Assembly: GCA_964537995.1 (NCBI GenBank)
Contig: CAZICW010000015.1
Span: 1 to 32,495 of the forward strand
From: JAFLUQ01 sp964537995
GTDB taxonomy: Bacteria > Bacillota > Clostridia > UMGS1883
Direction of reading: 5' to 3'
Length of the DNA: 32,495 bases
In this document: positions 1-7,392 of the stretch, piece by piece
How positions within the stretch are numbered: the first letter of the stretch is position 1
Layout of the letters: the number at the start of each line of letters is the position of its first letter
The notes under the pieces: generated by a model
The model's input: the letters and a program-made list of their open reading frames with translations, nothing else
Databases searched by the model: none
What the model was told of the DNA's origin: nothing
Program-made: the position numbers and the translations under genes

Positions 1-10
1 TTTAACCTGT

Positions 11-2590
11 TTATTCAATTTCCGTCATAGTCCATTCGTACATTTCCTCGGATTGGACAACCCCGCCGTCATCATCGGGAGCGAGATAAAGCCCGCTATG
101 CTGCGCTTGGAATGACACTGTTGCGTTGTCGTTTTCGATTACAAGCCAGAGCTGATTGGCGTTGCGCGAAAGCGTATAGGTCAGGGCGCTTGCGCCCGCT
201 TCTTCGCTTGCGCCGTTGATGTCGATCGCATAACCGTTCGCGGTATTGGTGATATAGGCAATGCCGCTCGGCAGCTTATAGACATACCATGCCGCAAGTT
301 CGTCGCTGTCGGAAAGCATGAGCCGCGCGCCGCGTTCCTCGGACGAGGGAACAAGATATTTTCCGTCCGAAGTAATTGTAAAGGTACCGACGCCCTCGAC
401 CTTTTCAACGGGAGAAATATATAATGTCTGAGCTGACCCGCTCTTAAGAACTTCGGCGCCGCCTTCGCCGGAATTGTCGGCATAAATGCCGAAGCCTGTT
501 TCGCTGACCGTAAGTTCGGCGCTGTAAATGCCGCCGGACATTTCGGTTGTTTTAATTCCGAAGAGCGTAGCGTTGCTGCTGTCGGATAAAAGCTGAGTTT
601 CGGGCAAAATATCGGGAACGGTGACGGAGGTGCCGTCAGCCTTGCTGAAAATTTTTACGCACTGACCGTCCTCGACGCTGAACTGCCAAAGCTGATTGTC
701 GCCGCTGAATTTTTCCTCAAAGGTCAGTACACCGTTATTGTTTGTCAGAAAGCCGCTCTGCGTATCGGAGCCGACAGTATAGTACATTCCTCCGTCGATA
801 TCGCTCGTGTCGCCGATTGCCGCCGTAACCTCGTCGTAGTACGGCTTGTATTGCGCGTAATATTCGTTGTCGATATTGTAAAGAGCGGCGCGGTAGGTCT
901 TTGTGCGGTTGGGATATATTGCCTCGATTGCCGCGACGCGGCTTTCGTTGCCGAGCGACAGAAGATAAAGACGGCTGAATTCGCCGAAATCCTCCCAGCG
1001 GTTAGTCTGACCGTAGCCTGAGGTGGGAATTATATCCTGATTTATGGCTCTGCGCCATACGTCGTCGCCCACGGCGAACGCACTGTCGATAACGTGACCC
1101 AATTCGTGCGCGAACATAGGAAGCATACCGTCAACGCTGTATTTTGAAGCGGTGTTGTTCCAAATTTCTCCGTCCCATGCGTTCCATGTGCCGTAGTTGT
1201 CGCCGGTGTAAAAGAAGTGACGCAGCGTTTTGCGCACGGGAGGCTCGAAGCAGCTTACCGCGTCGGCGACGCGGGTTATGTGTTCAAGATCGTCCTCGTC
1301 AACGGTGTAAACCTGAAATTCATGAATGTCCTCGGGAGAATTACATTCCATCGCCACGGTGTAAACATAGTATCTGTGTTCATCCTCGCCTTCGCCGATA
1401 ATTTCGGTTTCCGGTTCGGAAATTGTGTAGTTTGCGGCGAGCTTGTTTTGCATACTTCCGCCGAGAAGATCGGAATATGTGATGTTAAGACAGCTCATGA
1501 TAAGCTTTTGCTGAGTTTCCTTGTCCGCCTCGGCAAAGCCGTTCTCGCGAAGATAGGTTTCCGCTTTGGAATTTGCGGCTATGCTGAAATCCACATCGGT
1601 GAAAAAGTATGTCTTAAACCGCTCCTGAAAATACGAATCAAGATCCTTGTACGCCTCTGTTTCAAGAGCAAGCTCAACAGGATTGGTGTAAGGCTCAATA
1701 AGCTCAAGCTCCCAGCTTACGGCTTTGTCGCTGCTTTGAATAATACAGTCGGCGTCAAGCTCCGTTTCATATTTATCCTCTCCGACGTTTGTGAGAGCAA
1801 GCTTGCTGTACATATTGGTGACAACATAGCCGTCGGCGGTCTCTCGGAATGACCATTGCTGATTGGAACCGCCGGAAAGCGTGTACTGAATAACCTTGCC
1901 GCCGTTATCCGTTGACCAGCCGCTGACGTCAAGCGCAAGACCCGTGTCCTTGTTTATAAGGGTATATTTTTTATTGGCTTGGAGACGCGCAAGCCATATC
2001 TGGCTCTCCGATCCGTCTCCCTCGGCAAGATAAACCGAAGTGGCGTTTACCTGCTGAACAGGAGTTACGGAAACTTCCTCCTCCGTGCCGTCCTCGTTGG
2101 TTTTGGTTTCAACCGAGTTCTCTTCCGGCAGAGGCTTCGCCGTGAGATATTTTCCGTCAAGGCTGATTCTGTAGTAGCCCGTTTCAATTTCGGAATATAC
2201 ATTGCCGTAGGCTATAACGCCGTCCGAAATTTCGGCTTCATAGTCAATTCCGTTTTCGCTGCCGAGGAGGTTGAAGGGAACAAAGGCCGTTCCGTCAACA
2301 AGCAGCGCATCTTCTGCGGAAATGGAAATCGCGGGATCGGTCTTAAGCCCGCCGAGGATGTTCCCGTCAACATAATCGACATAGTAACCCATTGCGTTAA
2401 GTACCGCGCGTATCGGAACGACCGGATTTTCGGAATCCGTCTGTTCCGGTTCCGCAACGGGGTCGCCGTTCGCGTCAACCTGATTTACCTCAACGCCGTC
2501 AACCGTGATTGTCATGCCCGCGGCAAACGCGCCGAAAGCAAGAGAAAGGCACAGCATAAGGCAAAAAAGTGCCGATGTAAGCTTTTTCAT
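11..2590 (-). CDS. Secreted M34/anthrax lethal factor-like zinc metallopeptidase with ricin-type lectin domains
   Basis: 859 residues with a Sec signal peptide (about 1-23, ending AFGAFA). Next comes a region like the copper-amine-oxidase N-terminal stalk domain (about 25-125, with VPIRAVLNAMGY and LVDGTAFVPF). A first ricin-type beta-trefoil spans about 137-300 (SQIW and NQQW, QxW-like). The catalytic domain (about 310-590) carries HELGH at 495-499, and a Y-G-x-T-N-x-x-E stretch at 526-533. This aligns with the lethal factor segment holding its catalytic Tyr and third zinc ligand Glu, so H495, H499 and E533 are the likely zinc ligands, E496 the base and Y526 the assisting Tyr. Two more ricin-like regions follow (about 601-700 and 715-859; NQLW motifs). 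It probably acts outside the cell on glycoprotein or wall-associated protein. Proline-specific cleavage, as in PPEP enzymes, is possible but not shown. No LPxTG anchor is seen. It has its own promoter, divergent from ilvA. Confidence 0.8.
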   Translation of the reverse strand: MKKLTSALFCLMLCLSLAFGAFAAGMTITVDGVEVNQVDANGDPVAEPEQTDSENPVVPIRAVLNAMGYYVDYVDGNILGGLKTDPAISISAEDALLVDGTAFVPFNLLGSENGIDYEAEISDGVIAYGNVYSEIETGYYRISLDGKYLTAKPLPEENSVETKTNEDGTEEEVSVTPVQQVNATSVYLAEGDGSESQIWLARLQANKKYTLINKDTGLALDVSGWSTDNGGKVIQYTLSGGSNQQWSFRETADGYVVTNMYSKLALTNVGEDKYETELDADCIIQSSDKAVSWELELIEPYTNPVELALETEAYKDLDSYFQERFKTYFFTDVDFSIAANSKAETYLRENGFAEADKETQQKLIMSCLNITYSDLLGGSMQNKLAANYTISEPETEIIGEGEDEHRYYVYTVAMECNSPEDIHEFQVYTVDEDDLEHITRVADAVSCFEPPVRKTLRHFFYTGDNYGTWNAWDGEIWNNTASKYSVDGMLPMFAHELGHVIDSAFAVGDDVWRRAINQDIIPTSGYGQTNRWEDFGEFSRLYLLSLGNESRVAAIEAIYPNRTKTYRAALYNIDNEYYAQYKPYYDEVTAAIGDTSDIDGGMYYTVGSDTQSGFLTNNNGVLTFEEKFSGDNQLWQFSVEDGQCVKIFSKADGTSVTVPDILPETQLLSDSSNATLFGIKTTEMSGGIYSAELTVSETGFGIYADNSGEGGAEVLKSGSAQTLYISPVEKVEGVGTFTITSDGKYLVPSSEERGARLMLSDSDELAAWYVYKLPSGIAYITNTANGYAIDINGASEEAGASALTYTLSRNANQLWLVIENDNATVSFQAQHSGLYLAPDDDGGVVQSEEMYEWTMTEIE

Positions 2591-2623
2591 TATTTTTCTT
2601 CCTTCCTTTATTGTTATACTATT

Positions 2624-2652
2624 ATTGTACTACCTTATGCACGAAATGTCAA
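2624..2652 (-). promoter_or_regulatory. Promoter of the secreted metallopeptidase
   Basis: On the minus strand, a perfect -35 TTGACA (plus-strand 2647-2652) lies 17 bases from a -10 TACAAT (2624-2629, one mismatch). The start would fall near 2617, with an AAGGAAGG ribosome site just before the ATG at 2590. Confidence 0.75.
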
Positions 2653-2735
2653 TTATTATTTACACTTTCTTTTACCGAAAAAAATTATAACAAAATTTCA
2701 AAGCAATTATTTATAATCTTATGGTGAAATTGCTC

Positions 2736-2763
2736 TTGAATTTTTTCGGAAACCGTATATAAT
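2736..2763 (+). promoter_or_regulatory. Promoter of ilvA
   Basis: -35 TTGAAT (2736-2741), 16-base spacer, perfect -10 TATAAT (2758-2763). The spacer contains TTTTCGGAAA (2743-2752), which resembles the core of the CodY box. The leader to the TTG start at 2801 is only about 30 bases, too short for a T-box or leader peptide. Confidence 0.7.
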
Positions 2764-2800
2764 GATAACTATGTAATTATATTTGATAGGATTGATTTGC

Positions 2801-4012
2801 TTGCTGACACTTGATAAATTTGAAGAAGCCGCCGAAAAGGTGAAGGAGGTCACTCTTGAGACCAAGCTGGTTTACAGCGAGTATTTGAGCGAAAATACCG
2901 GCGGCAAAATATATCTCAAGCCTGAAAATATGCAGTTTACGGGCGCTTACAAGGTGCGCGGAGCGTACTATAAGATAAGTCTGCTTTCCGAGGAAGAGCG
3001 CAGACGCGGTCTGATTACGGCTTCCGCGGGGAACCATGCTCAGGGCGTTGCCTACGCCGCAAGGTGCTACGGCGCAAAGTCGGTCATAGTTATGCCCACA
3101 TCCACTCCGCTTATGAAGGTGAACCGCACGAAAAGCTACGGAGCGGAGGTTATCCTTTACGGCGACGTTTACGACGAAGCCTGCGCCTATGCGATGGAGC
3201 TGGCGGAAAAGGAGGGCTATACGTTCATTCATCCATTTGACGACCTGACCGTCGCAACGGGACAGGGCTCGATTGCGATGGAAATTTTCAAGGAGCTGCC
3301 GCTTACGGACTATATTTTCGTGCCTATCGGCGGAGGCGGACTTGCGGCGGGAGTTTCGACTCTTTCCAAGCTTATGCACCCCGGCGTAAAGGTAATAGGC
3401 GTTGAGCCGGAGGGCGCGGCTTGCATGAAGGCTTCGCTGGAAAAGGGAGAGGTGACGACTCTTTCCGAGGTTAATACGATTGCCGACGGCACTGCCGTCA
3501 AAACTCCGGGGAGCAATATTTTCCCGTATATACAGAAAAACGTAGATGAAATTGTGACTGTAAAGGACGAGGATCTTATAGTCGCATTCCTTGACATGGT
3601 TGAAAATCACAAAATGATTGTGGAAAACAGCGGGCTTTTGTCGGTAGCGGCGATAAAGCAGTTTGATTTGAGGGGCAAAAAAGCCGTTGCGATTTTAAGC
3701 GGCGGAAATATGGACATAATAACCATGAGCAGCATTGTCCAGCACGGTCTTATCCGCCGCGACAGAATCTTTACGGTGTCGGTGCTGCTGCCGGACAAGC
3801 CGGGGGAGCTTTCCCGCGTGGCGGATGTGATTGCCAAGCAGGATGGCAACGTCATAAAGCTGGAGCATAACCAATTTGTCGCAACAAACAGAAACGCCGC
3901 CGTGGAGCTGAAAATAACCCTTGAAGCTTTCGGCACGGAGCATAAAGAAAGAATAATCTCCGCGCTGAACGAGAACGGCTACAGACCGAAACTGATAAGA
4001 GTAATTTTGTAA
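2801..4012 (+). CDS. ilvA: Threonine ammonia-lyase (threonine dehydratase) with C-terminal ACT domain
   Basis: PLP enzyme that deaminates L-threonine to 2-oxobutyrate, the first committed step to isoleucine. The open frame continues upstream, but TTG at 2801 is the preferred start. It has AGGA nine bases upstream (2788-2791) and gives MLTLDKFEEA, the usual beginning of clostridial homologs (403 residues). The PLP lysine is K51 in Q-F-T-G-A-Y-K-V-R-G-A, and the phosphate-binding glycine loop is PIGGGGLAAG. The last ~80 residues form an ACT domain (VLLPDKPGELSRVAD), so amino-acid feedback control is plausible. The length fits the ACT-containing catabolic/biosynthetic forms rather than the ~500-residue E. 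coli IlvA. It sits just upstream of ilvBNCD but has a separate promoter, which supports a biosynthetic role. Confidence 0.93.
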   Translation: MLTLDKFEEAAEKVKEVTLETKLVYSEYLSENTGGKIYLKPENMQFTGAYKVRGAYYKISLLSEEERRRGLITASAGNHAQGVAYAARCYGAKSVIVMPTSTPLMKVNRTKSYGAEVILYGDVYDEACAYAMELAEKEGYTFIHPFDDLTVATGQGSIAMEIFKELPLTDYIFVPIGGGGLAAGVSTLSKLMHPGVKVIGVEPEGAACMKASLEKGEVTTLSEVNTIADGTAVKTPGSNIFPYIQKNVDEIVTVKDEDLIVAFLDMVENHKMIVENSGLLSVAAIKQFDLRGKKAVAILSGGNMDIITMSSIVQHGLIRRDRIFTVSVLLPDKPGELSRVADVIAKQDGNVIKLEHNQFVATNRNAAVELKITLEAFGTEHKERIISALNENGYRPKLIRVIL

Positions 4013-4061
4013 ATCGGGCAATAAAACGTAAGTATTTATATGTTTTAAGGCAAAAAAAGCC

Positions 4062-4090
4062 TTGACAAATTCGTAAAAATTATATAGAAT
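4062..4090 (+). promoter_or_regulatory. Promoter of the ilvBNCD operon
   Basis: Perfect -35 TTGACA (4062-4067), 17-base spacer, -10 TAGAAT (4085-4090). An AT-rich stretch at 4067-4081 matches the CodY consensus AATTTTCWGAAAATT at 11 of 15 positions and lies between the two boxes. That is weak evidence in such AT-rich DNA. The predicted leader is about 37 bases, with an AAGGAGG ribosome site at 4121-4127. No attenuator or T-box fits in it. Confidence 0.8.
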
Positions 4091-4133
4091 GTAAAAATAA
4101 TTGTTATTATGATGTTTTGCAAGGAGGCAAAGT

Positions 4134-5795
4134 ATGATACTTAACGGAAGTCAAATTCTTGCGGAGGTTTTGCTCGAGCATGGAGTCGAGGTCATGTTCG
4201 GATACCCGGGCGGAAGCATATTGAATATATGCGACGCGCTCTACGATTACCGCGATAAAATCAAGCAATATGTAACGGCGCATGAACAGGGAGCGGCTCA
4301 TGCCGCCGACGGCTATGCCCGCGCTACGGGGAAAACAGGCGTTGTGCTTGCGACAAGCGGCCCCGGCGCAACAAACCTTGTGACCGGAATTGCCACGGCG
4401 TATATGGACAGCGTGCCCATGGTCGCCATAACAGGCAATGTCGGCACAAGCCTCATCGGACGCGACAGCTTTCAGGAGGTTTACATAGCGGGAATAACCA
4501 TGCCCGTTACAAAGCACAATTTTGTCGTGCGCCGCGTCGAGGACTTGGCGGATACGCTTCGCGCCGCGTTCAGAATCGCGAACACGGGACGCAAGGGCCC
4601 CGTTCTGGTGGATATTCCGAAGGACGTCACGGCGGCGAAATGTGAATTTGAACATAAAGAGCCGGAATCCACGGAGTATATAACCGTAATTAACGAAAAC
4701 AGGCTGCGCGAGGCGGCGGATATTATAAACGGCGCGAAGCGCCCCATAATATACTTCGGCGGCGGAGTCGGCAGCAGCAAATCCTGCGTTGAGCTGCGAG
4801 AGCTTATGAAAAAGGCGGAAATTCCCGTAACCCACACTCTTATGGCGGCTGGCATTGTCGGCTGCGACGAGCCGCTCAATCTCGGACTTTTGGGAATGCA
4901 CGGCAATTTTGCGTCAAACCGCGCCGTGGATGAAGCCGATGTGGTAATTGCCGTAGGTACCCGCTTCAGCGACCGCGTTGCGCTTAACACGGAAGCATTT
5001 GCGAAAAAGGCTAAAATAATACAGATAGACATTGACCCCAGTGAGGTAAACAAAAACGTTCTTGTGGATTTAAGCCTTATCGGCGACGTCAAGGATGTAA
5101 TGGACGCGCTCATTCCGCTTATAAATGAAGCGAAGCACTCCGAATGGATTGGCGAAATAAACGAATGGAGGAAGCTCAACTACGTACCGAAGGACGACCC
5201 CTCGGTGCTTAAGCCTCATCAGGTTATGAAAACAATCTGCGACGCCGCCGGCGAAGACGCCATTTATGTAACCGACGTCGGTCAGCATCAGATGTGGGCT
5301 GTGCAATACTGTCGCCACCTTCATTCCCGAAGCTTCCTCACAAGCGGCGGCTTGGGAACGATGGGCTTCGGATACGGAGCGGCGATAGGCGCGAAAATCG
5401 CTTTCCCCGACAGACCGGTTATCCATATTACGAGCGACGGCTCCTTCCATATGAACATGAATGAAGCGTGTACGGCTGTCAGCTATAATGTTCCCGTCGT
5501 CACCGTGATAATGAATAACGAGGTGCTTGGAATGGTGCGCCAGTGGCAGACGGTGTTCTATAACCGCCGATACAGCGGAAGTGAGCCGGAGCGCGTAACG
5601 GATTACGTCAAGGTCGCCGAGGGCTTTGGGCTTACGGGCTTCAGATGCACGAATCTTGAACAGTTCAAGGCCGCAATGGACGAGGCGCTTAAGATGAACC
5701 GTCCCGTATGGATTGAATGTCTGATTGACCGCGAGGAAAAGGTGCTTCCGATGATTCCCGCGGGCTGCACAATCGACAGTATGATTATGGAATAG
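4134..5795 (+). CDS. ilvB: Acetolactate (acetohydroxyacid) synthase, catalytic large subunit
   Basis: ThDP- and Mg-dependent enzyme that condenses pyruvate with pyruvate or 2-oxobutyrate, the first common step of Val/Leu and Ile synthesis. 553 residues in the three-domain order of the family: the PYR domain with activating glutamate E51 in AHEQGAAHAADGYAR, a central FAD-binding-fold domain, and the ThDP-pyrophosphate domain. The usual GDG of the ThDP motif reads SDG (434-436), with the closing NN at 461-462. NNEVLGMVRQWQTVFY is typical of true AHAS and argues against other ThDP enzymes. Start ATG follows AAGGAGG with 6-base spacing. ilvN starts 12 bases downstream. Confidence 0.95.
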   Translation: MILNGSQILAEVLLEHGVEVMFGYPGGSILNICDALYDYRDKIKQYVTAHEQGAAHAADGYARATGKTGVVLATSGPGATNLVTGIATAYMDSVPMVAITGNVGTSLIGRDSFQEVYIAGITMPVTKHNFVVRRVEDLADTLRAAFRIANTGRKGPVLVDIPKDVTAAKCEFEHKEPESTEYITVINENRLREAADIINGAKRPIIYFGGGVGSSKSCVELRELMKKAEIPVTHTLMAAGIVGCDEPLNLGLLGMHGNFASNRAVDEADVVIAVGTRFSDRVALNTEAFAKKAKIIQIDIDPSEVNKNVLVDLSLIGDVKDVMDALIPLINEAKHSEWIGEINEWRKLNYVPKDDPSVLKPHQVMKTICDAAGEDAIYVTDVGQHQMWAVQYCRHLHSRSFLTSGGLGTMGFGYGAAIGAKIAFPDRPVIHITSDGSFHMNMNEACTAVSYNVPVVTVIMNNEVLGMVRQWQTVFYNRRYSGSEPERVTDYVKVAEGFGLTGFRCTNLEQFKAAMDEALKMNRPVWIECLIDREEKVLPMIPAGCTIDSMIME

Positions 5796-5807
5796 GGGGA
5801 AACCGTT

Positions 5808-6305
5808 ATGAGTAAACAGGTTCTTAGCGTTCTTGTGGAAAACCATGCCGGCGTTCTGGCAAGAGTCGCGAGTCTTTTCTGCCAGCGTGGCTTCAACATT
5901 GACAGCCTTACGGTTTCCGCTACAGACAACCCCGCAATATCGCGCATAACAATCGTGACCGAGGGCGACCGTCAGGTTTTGGAGCAAATAATCAAGCAGA
6001 CAGAAAAGCTCATAGAAACAAAAAAGGTAATTTCACTTAAAGCGAATGGCAGCCTTTTCCGTGAGCTGCTTCTTATAAAGATCGAGGCCGATGAATCCGT
6101 TCGCCGTGAGGTTTGCGGAATTTGCGAAATTTATCGTGCCAAAATCGTCGATTTGACCGTAAACAGCCTTATCGTCGAGCTGACGGGAAATCCCAGCAAG
6201 ATTGACGGCTTCCTTACAATGATGAAGCAGTATAAAATCCTTGAAATGTGCCGCACGGGTATAACCGCCCTTGAGCGCGGCTACAGCGTACAAACCATAG
6301 AGTAA
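5808..6305 (+). CDS. ilvN: Acetolactate synthase, regulatory small subunit
   Basis: 165-residue regulatory partner of IlvB (named IlvH in some genomes). An N-terminal ACT domain (about 4-75) has the family sequence VLVENHAGVLARVASLFCQRG, followed by the C-terminal AHAS small-subunit domain (about 80-160). The family confers valine feedback inhibition and raises catalytic activity. Lengths near 160-170 are normal. Start ATG has a GGGGGA ribosome site, and the gene lies directly between ilvB and ilvC. Confidence 0.95.
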   Translation: MSKQVLSVLVENHAGVLARVASLFCQRGFNIDSLTVSATDNPAISRITIVTEGDRQVLEQIIKQTEKLIETKKVISLKANGSLFRELLLIKIEADESVRREVCGICEIYRAKIVDLTVNSLIVELTGNPSKIDGFLTMMKQYKILEMCRTGITALERGYSVQTIE

Positions 6306-6336
6306 AAACAATATTTTATATAAAGGAGTCTTTTAA

Positions 6337-7332
6337 ATGATTACAAAGTATTACGACGCGGACTGCAATCTCGGTATGCTTGACGGGAAAACCGTTTCCG
6401 TCATCGGCTACGGCAGTCAGGGACACGCTCATGCGCAAAATCTTCATGAGAGCGGCGTTGACGTTGTTGTTGGTCTGCGCAGGGACAGCTCAAGCTGGGC
6501 AAAGGCCGAGGCGGCCGGACTGAAGGTTATGGAGGTTGAGGACGCCGCGGAGGCGGGCGATCTTGTAATGATGCTCGTTCCCGATGAGATTGCCGCCGAC
6601 ATCTATAACAATCAGGTCGCGAAGCACATGAAGGCGGGCAATGTTCTCATGTTTGCCCACGGCTTCAACATCCACTTCAAGGCAATCACCCCCGCTTCGG
6701 ATCTCGACGTTATTATGGTTGCGCCCAAGGGCCCCGGCCACACGGTTCGTTCTCAGTATGTGGAGGGCAAGGGAGTTCCCAGCCTTATAGCCGTATATCA
6801 GGACGCCACGGGTCATGCCAAGGATTACGCTCTCGCTTATGCCAGCGGTATCGGCGCCGGCCGTGCCGGTATTCTTGAAACAACCTTCCGCGAGGAAACC
6901 GAAACAGATCTCTTCGGCGAGCAGGCGGTTCTCTGCGGCGGCGTTACCGAGCTTATGAAGGCGGGCTTCGATACTCTTGTTGAAGCGGGCTACGCGCCTG
7001 AAATGGCGTACTTTGAGTGTATTCACGAAATGAAGCTCATCGTTGACCTTATCAACAGCGGCGGCTTTGCCATGATGCGCTACTCCATTTCCAACACAGC
7101 CGAATACGGCGACTACAGAACGGGCAAGCGCCTTATCACCGAGGACACGCGTAAGGAAATGAAGAAAGTGCTTTCCGAAATTCAGGACGGCACCTTCGCA
7201 AGCGAATTTATGCAGGAATTTTCCTCCGGCAGAAAGATTAAGTTCCTCGCGACGCGCCGCGTTGAAAGCGAACATCTCCTTGAAAAGGTCGGTAAGGAGC
7301 TTCGCAACATGATGAGCTGGCTCAAAAAATAA
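6337..7332 (+). CDS. ilvC: Ketol-acid reductoisomerase, class I
   Basis: Isomerises and reduces acetolactate or acetohydroxybutyrate to the dihydroxy acid, using Mg and NAD(P)H. At 331 residues it is the short class I form. The Rossmann fingerprint GYGSQGHAHAQNL is at 24-36. The following loop (LRRDSSSW, 47-54) has Arg and Ser residues of the kind that bind the NADPH phosphate, so NADPH preference is inferred. Conserved KGPGH (131-135) and the metal-binding D191/E195 in DLFGEQAVLCGG are present. A good AAAGGAG precedes the ATG. A 60-base gap with a stem-loop separates it from ilvD. Confidence 0.97.
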   Translation: MITKYYDADCNLGMLDGKTVSVIGYGSQGHAHAQNLHESGVDVVVGLRRDSSSWAKAEAAGLKVMEVEDAAEAGDLVMMLVPDEIAADIYNNQVAKHMKAGNVLMFAHGFNIHFKAITPASDLDVIMVAPKGPGHTVRSQYVEGKGVPSLIAVYQDATGHAKDYALAYASGIGAGRAGILETTFREETETDLFGEQAVLCGGVTELMKAGFDTLVEAGYAPEMAYFECIHEMKLIVDLINSGGFAMMRYSISNTAEYGDYRTGKRLITEDTRKEMKKVLSEIQDGTFASEFMQEFSSGRKIKFLATRRVESEHLLEKVGKELRNMMSWLKK

Positions 7333-7344
7333 AAAATATCACGT

Positions 7345-7372
7345 CGTAGGGATGCAGTCACGCGTCCCTACG
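7345..7372 (+). repeat. Stem-loop between ilvC and ilvD
   Basis: An 11-bp stem (7345-7355 with 7362-7372; one G-T pair) and a 6-base loop, built on CGTAGGGA/TCCCTACG arms. No T-run follows, so it is unlikely to be a full terminator. It may stabilise or process the operon mRNA, or be one copy of a dispersed palindromic repeat. Confidence 0.65.
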
Positions 7373-7392
7373 TTCATAAAGGAGAATAATTT

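Noticed and set aside
5070..5987. Long open frame antisense to ilvB/ilvN (305 codons), and similar long antisense frames elsewhere
   Set aside because: They lie opposite clearly conserved genes, show no family motifs or ribosome sites, and are explained by codon bias of the sense genes.
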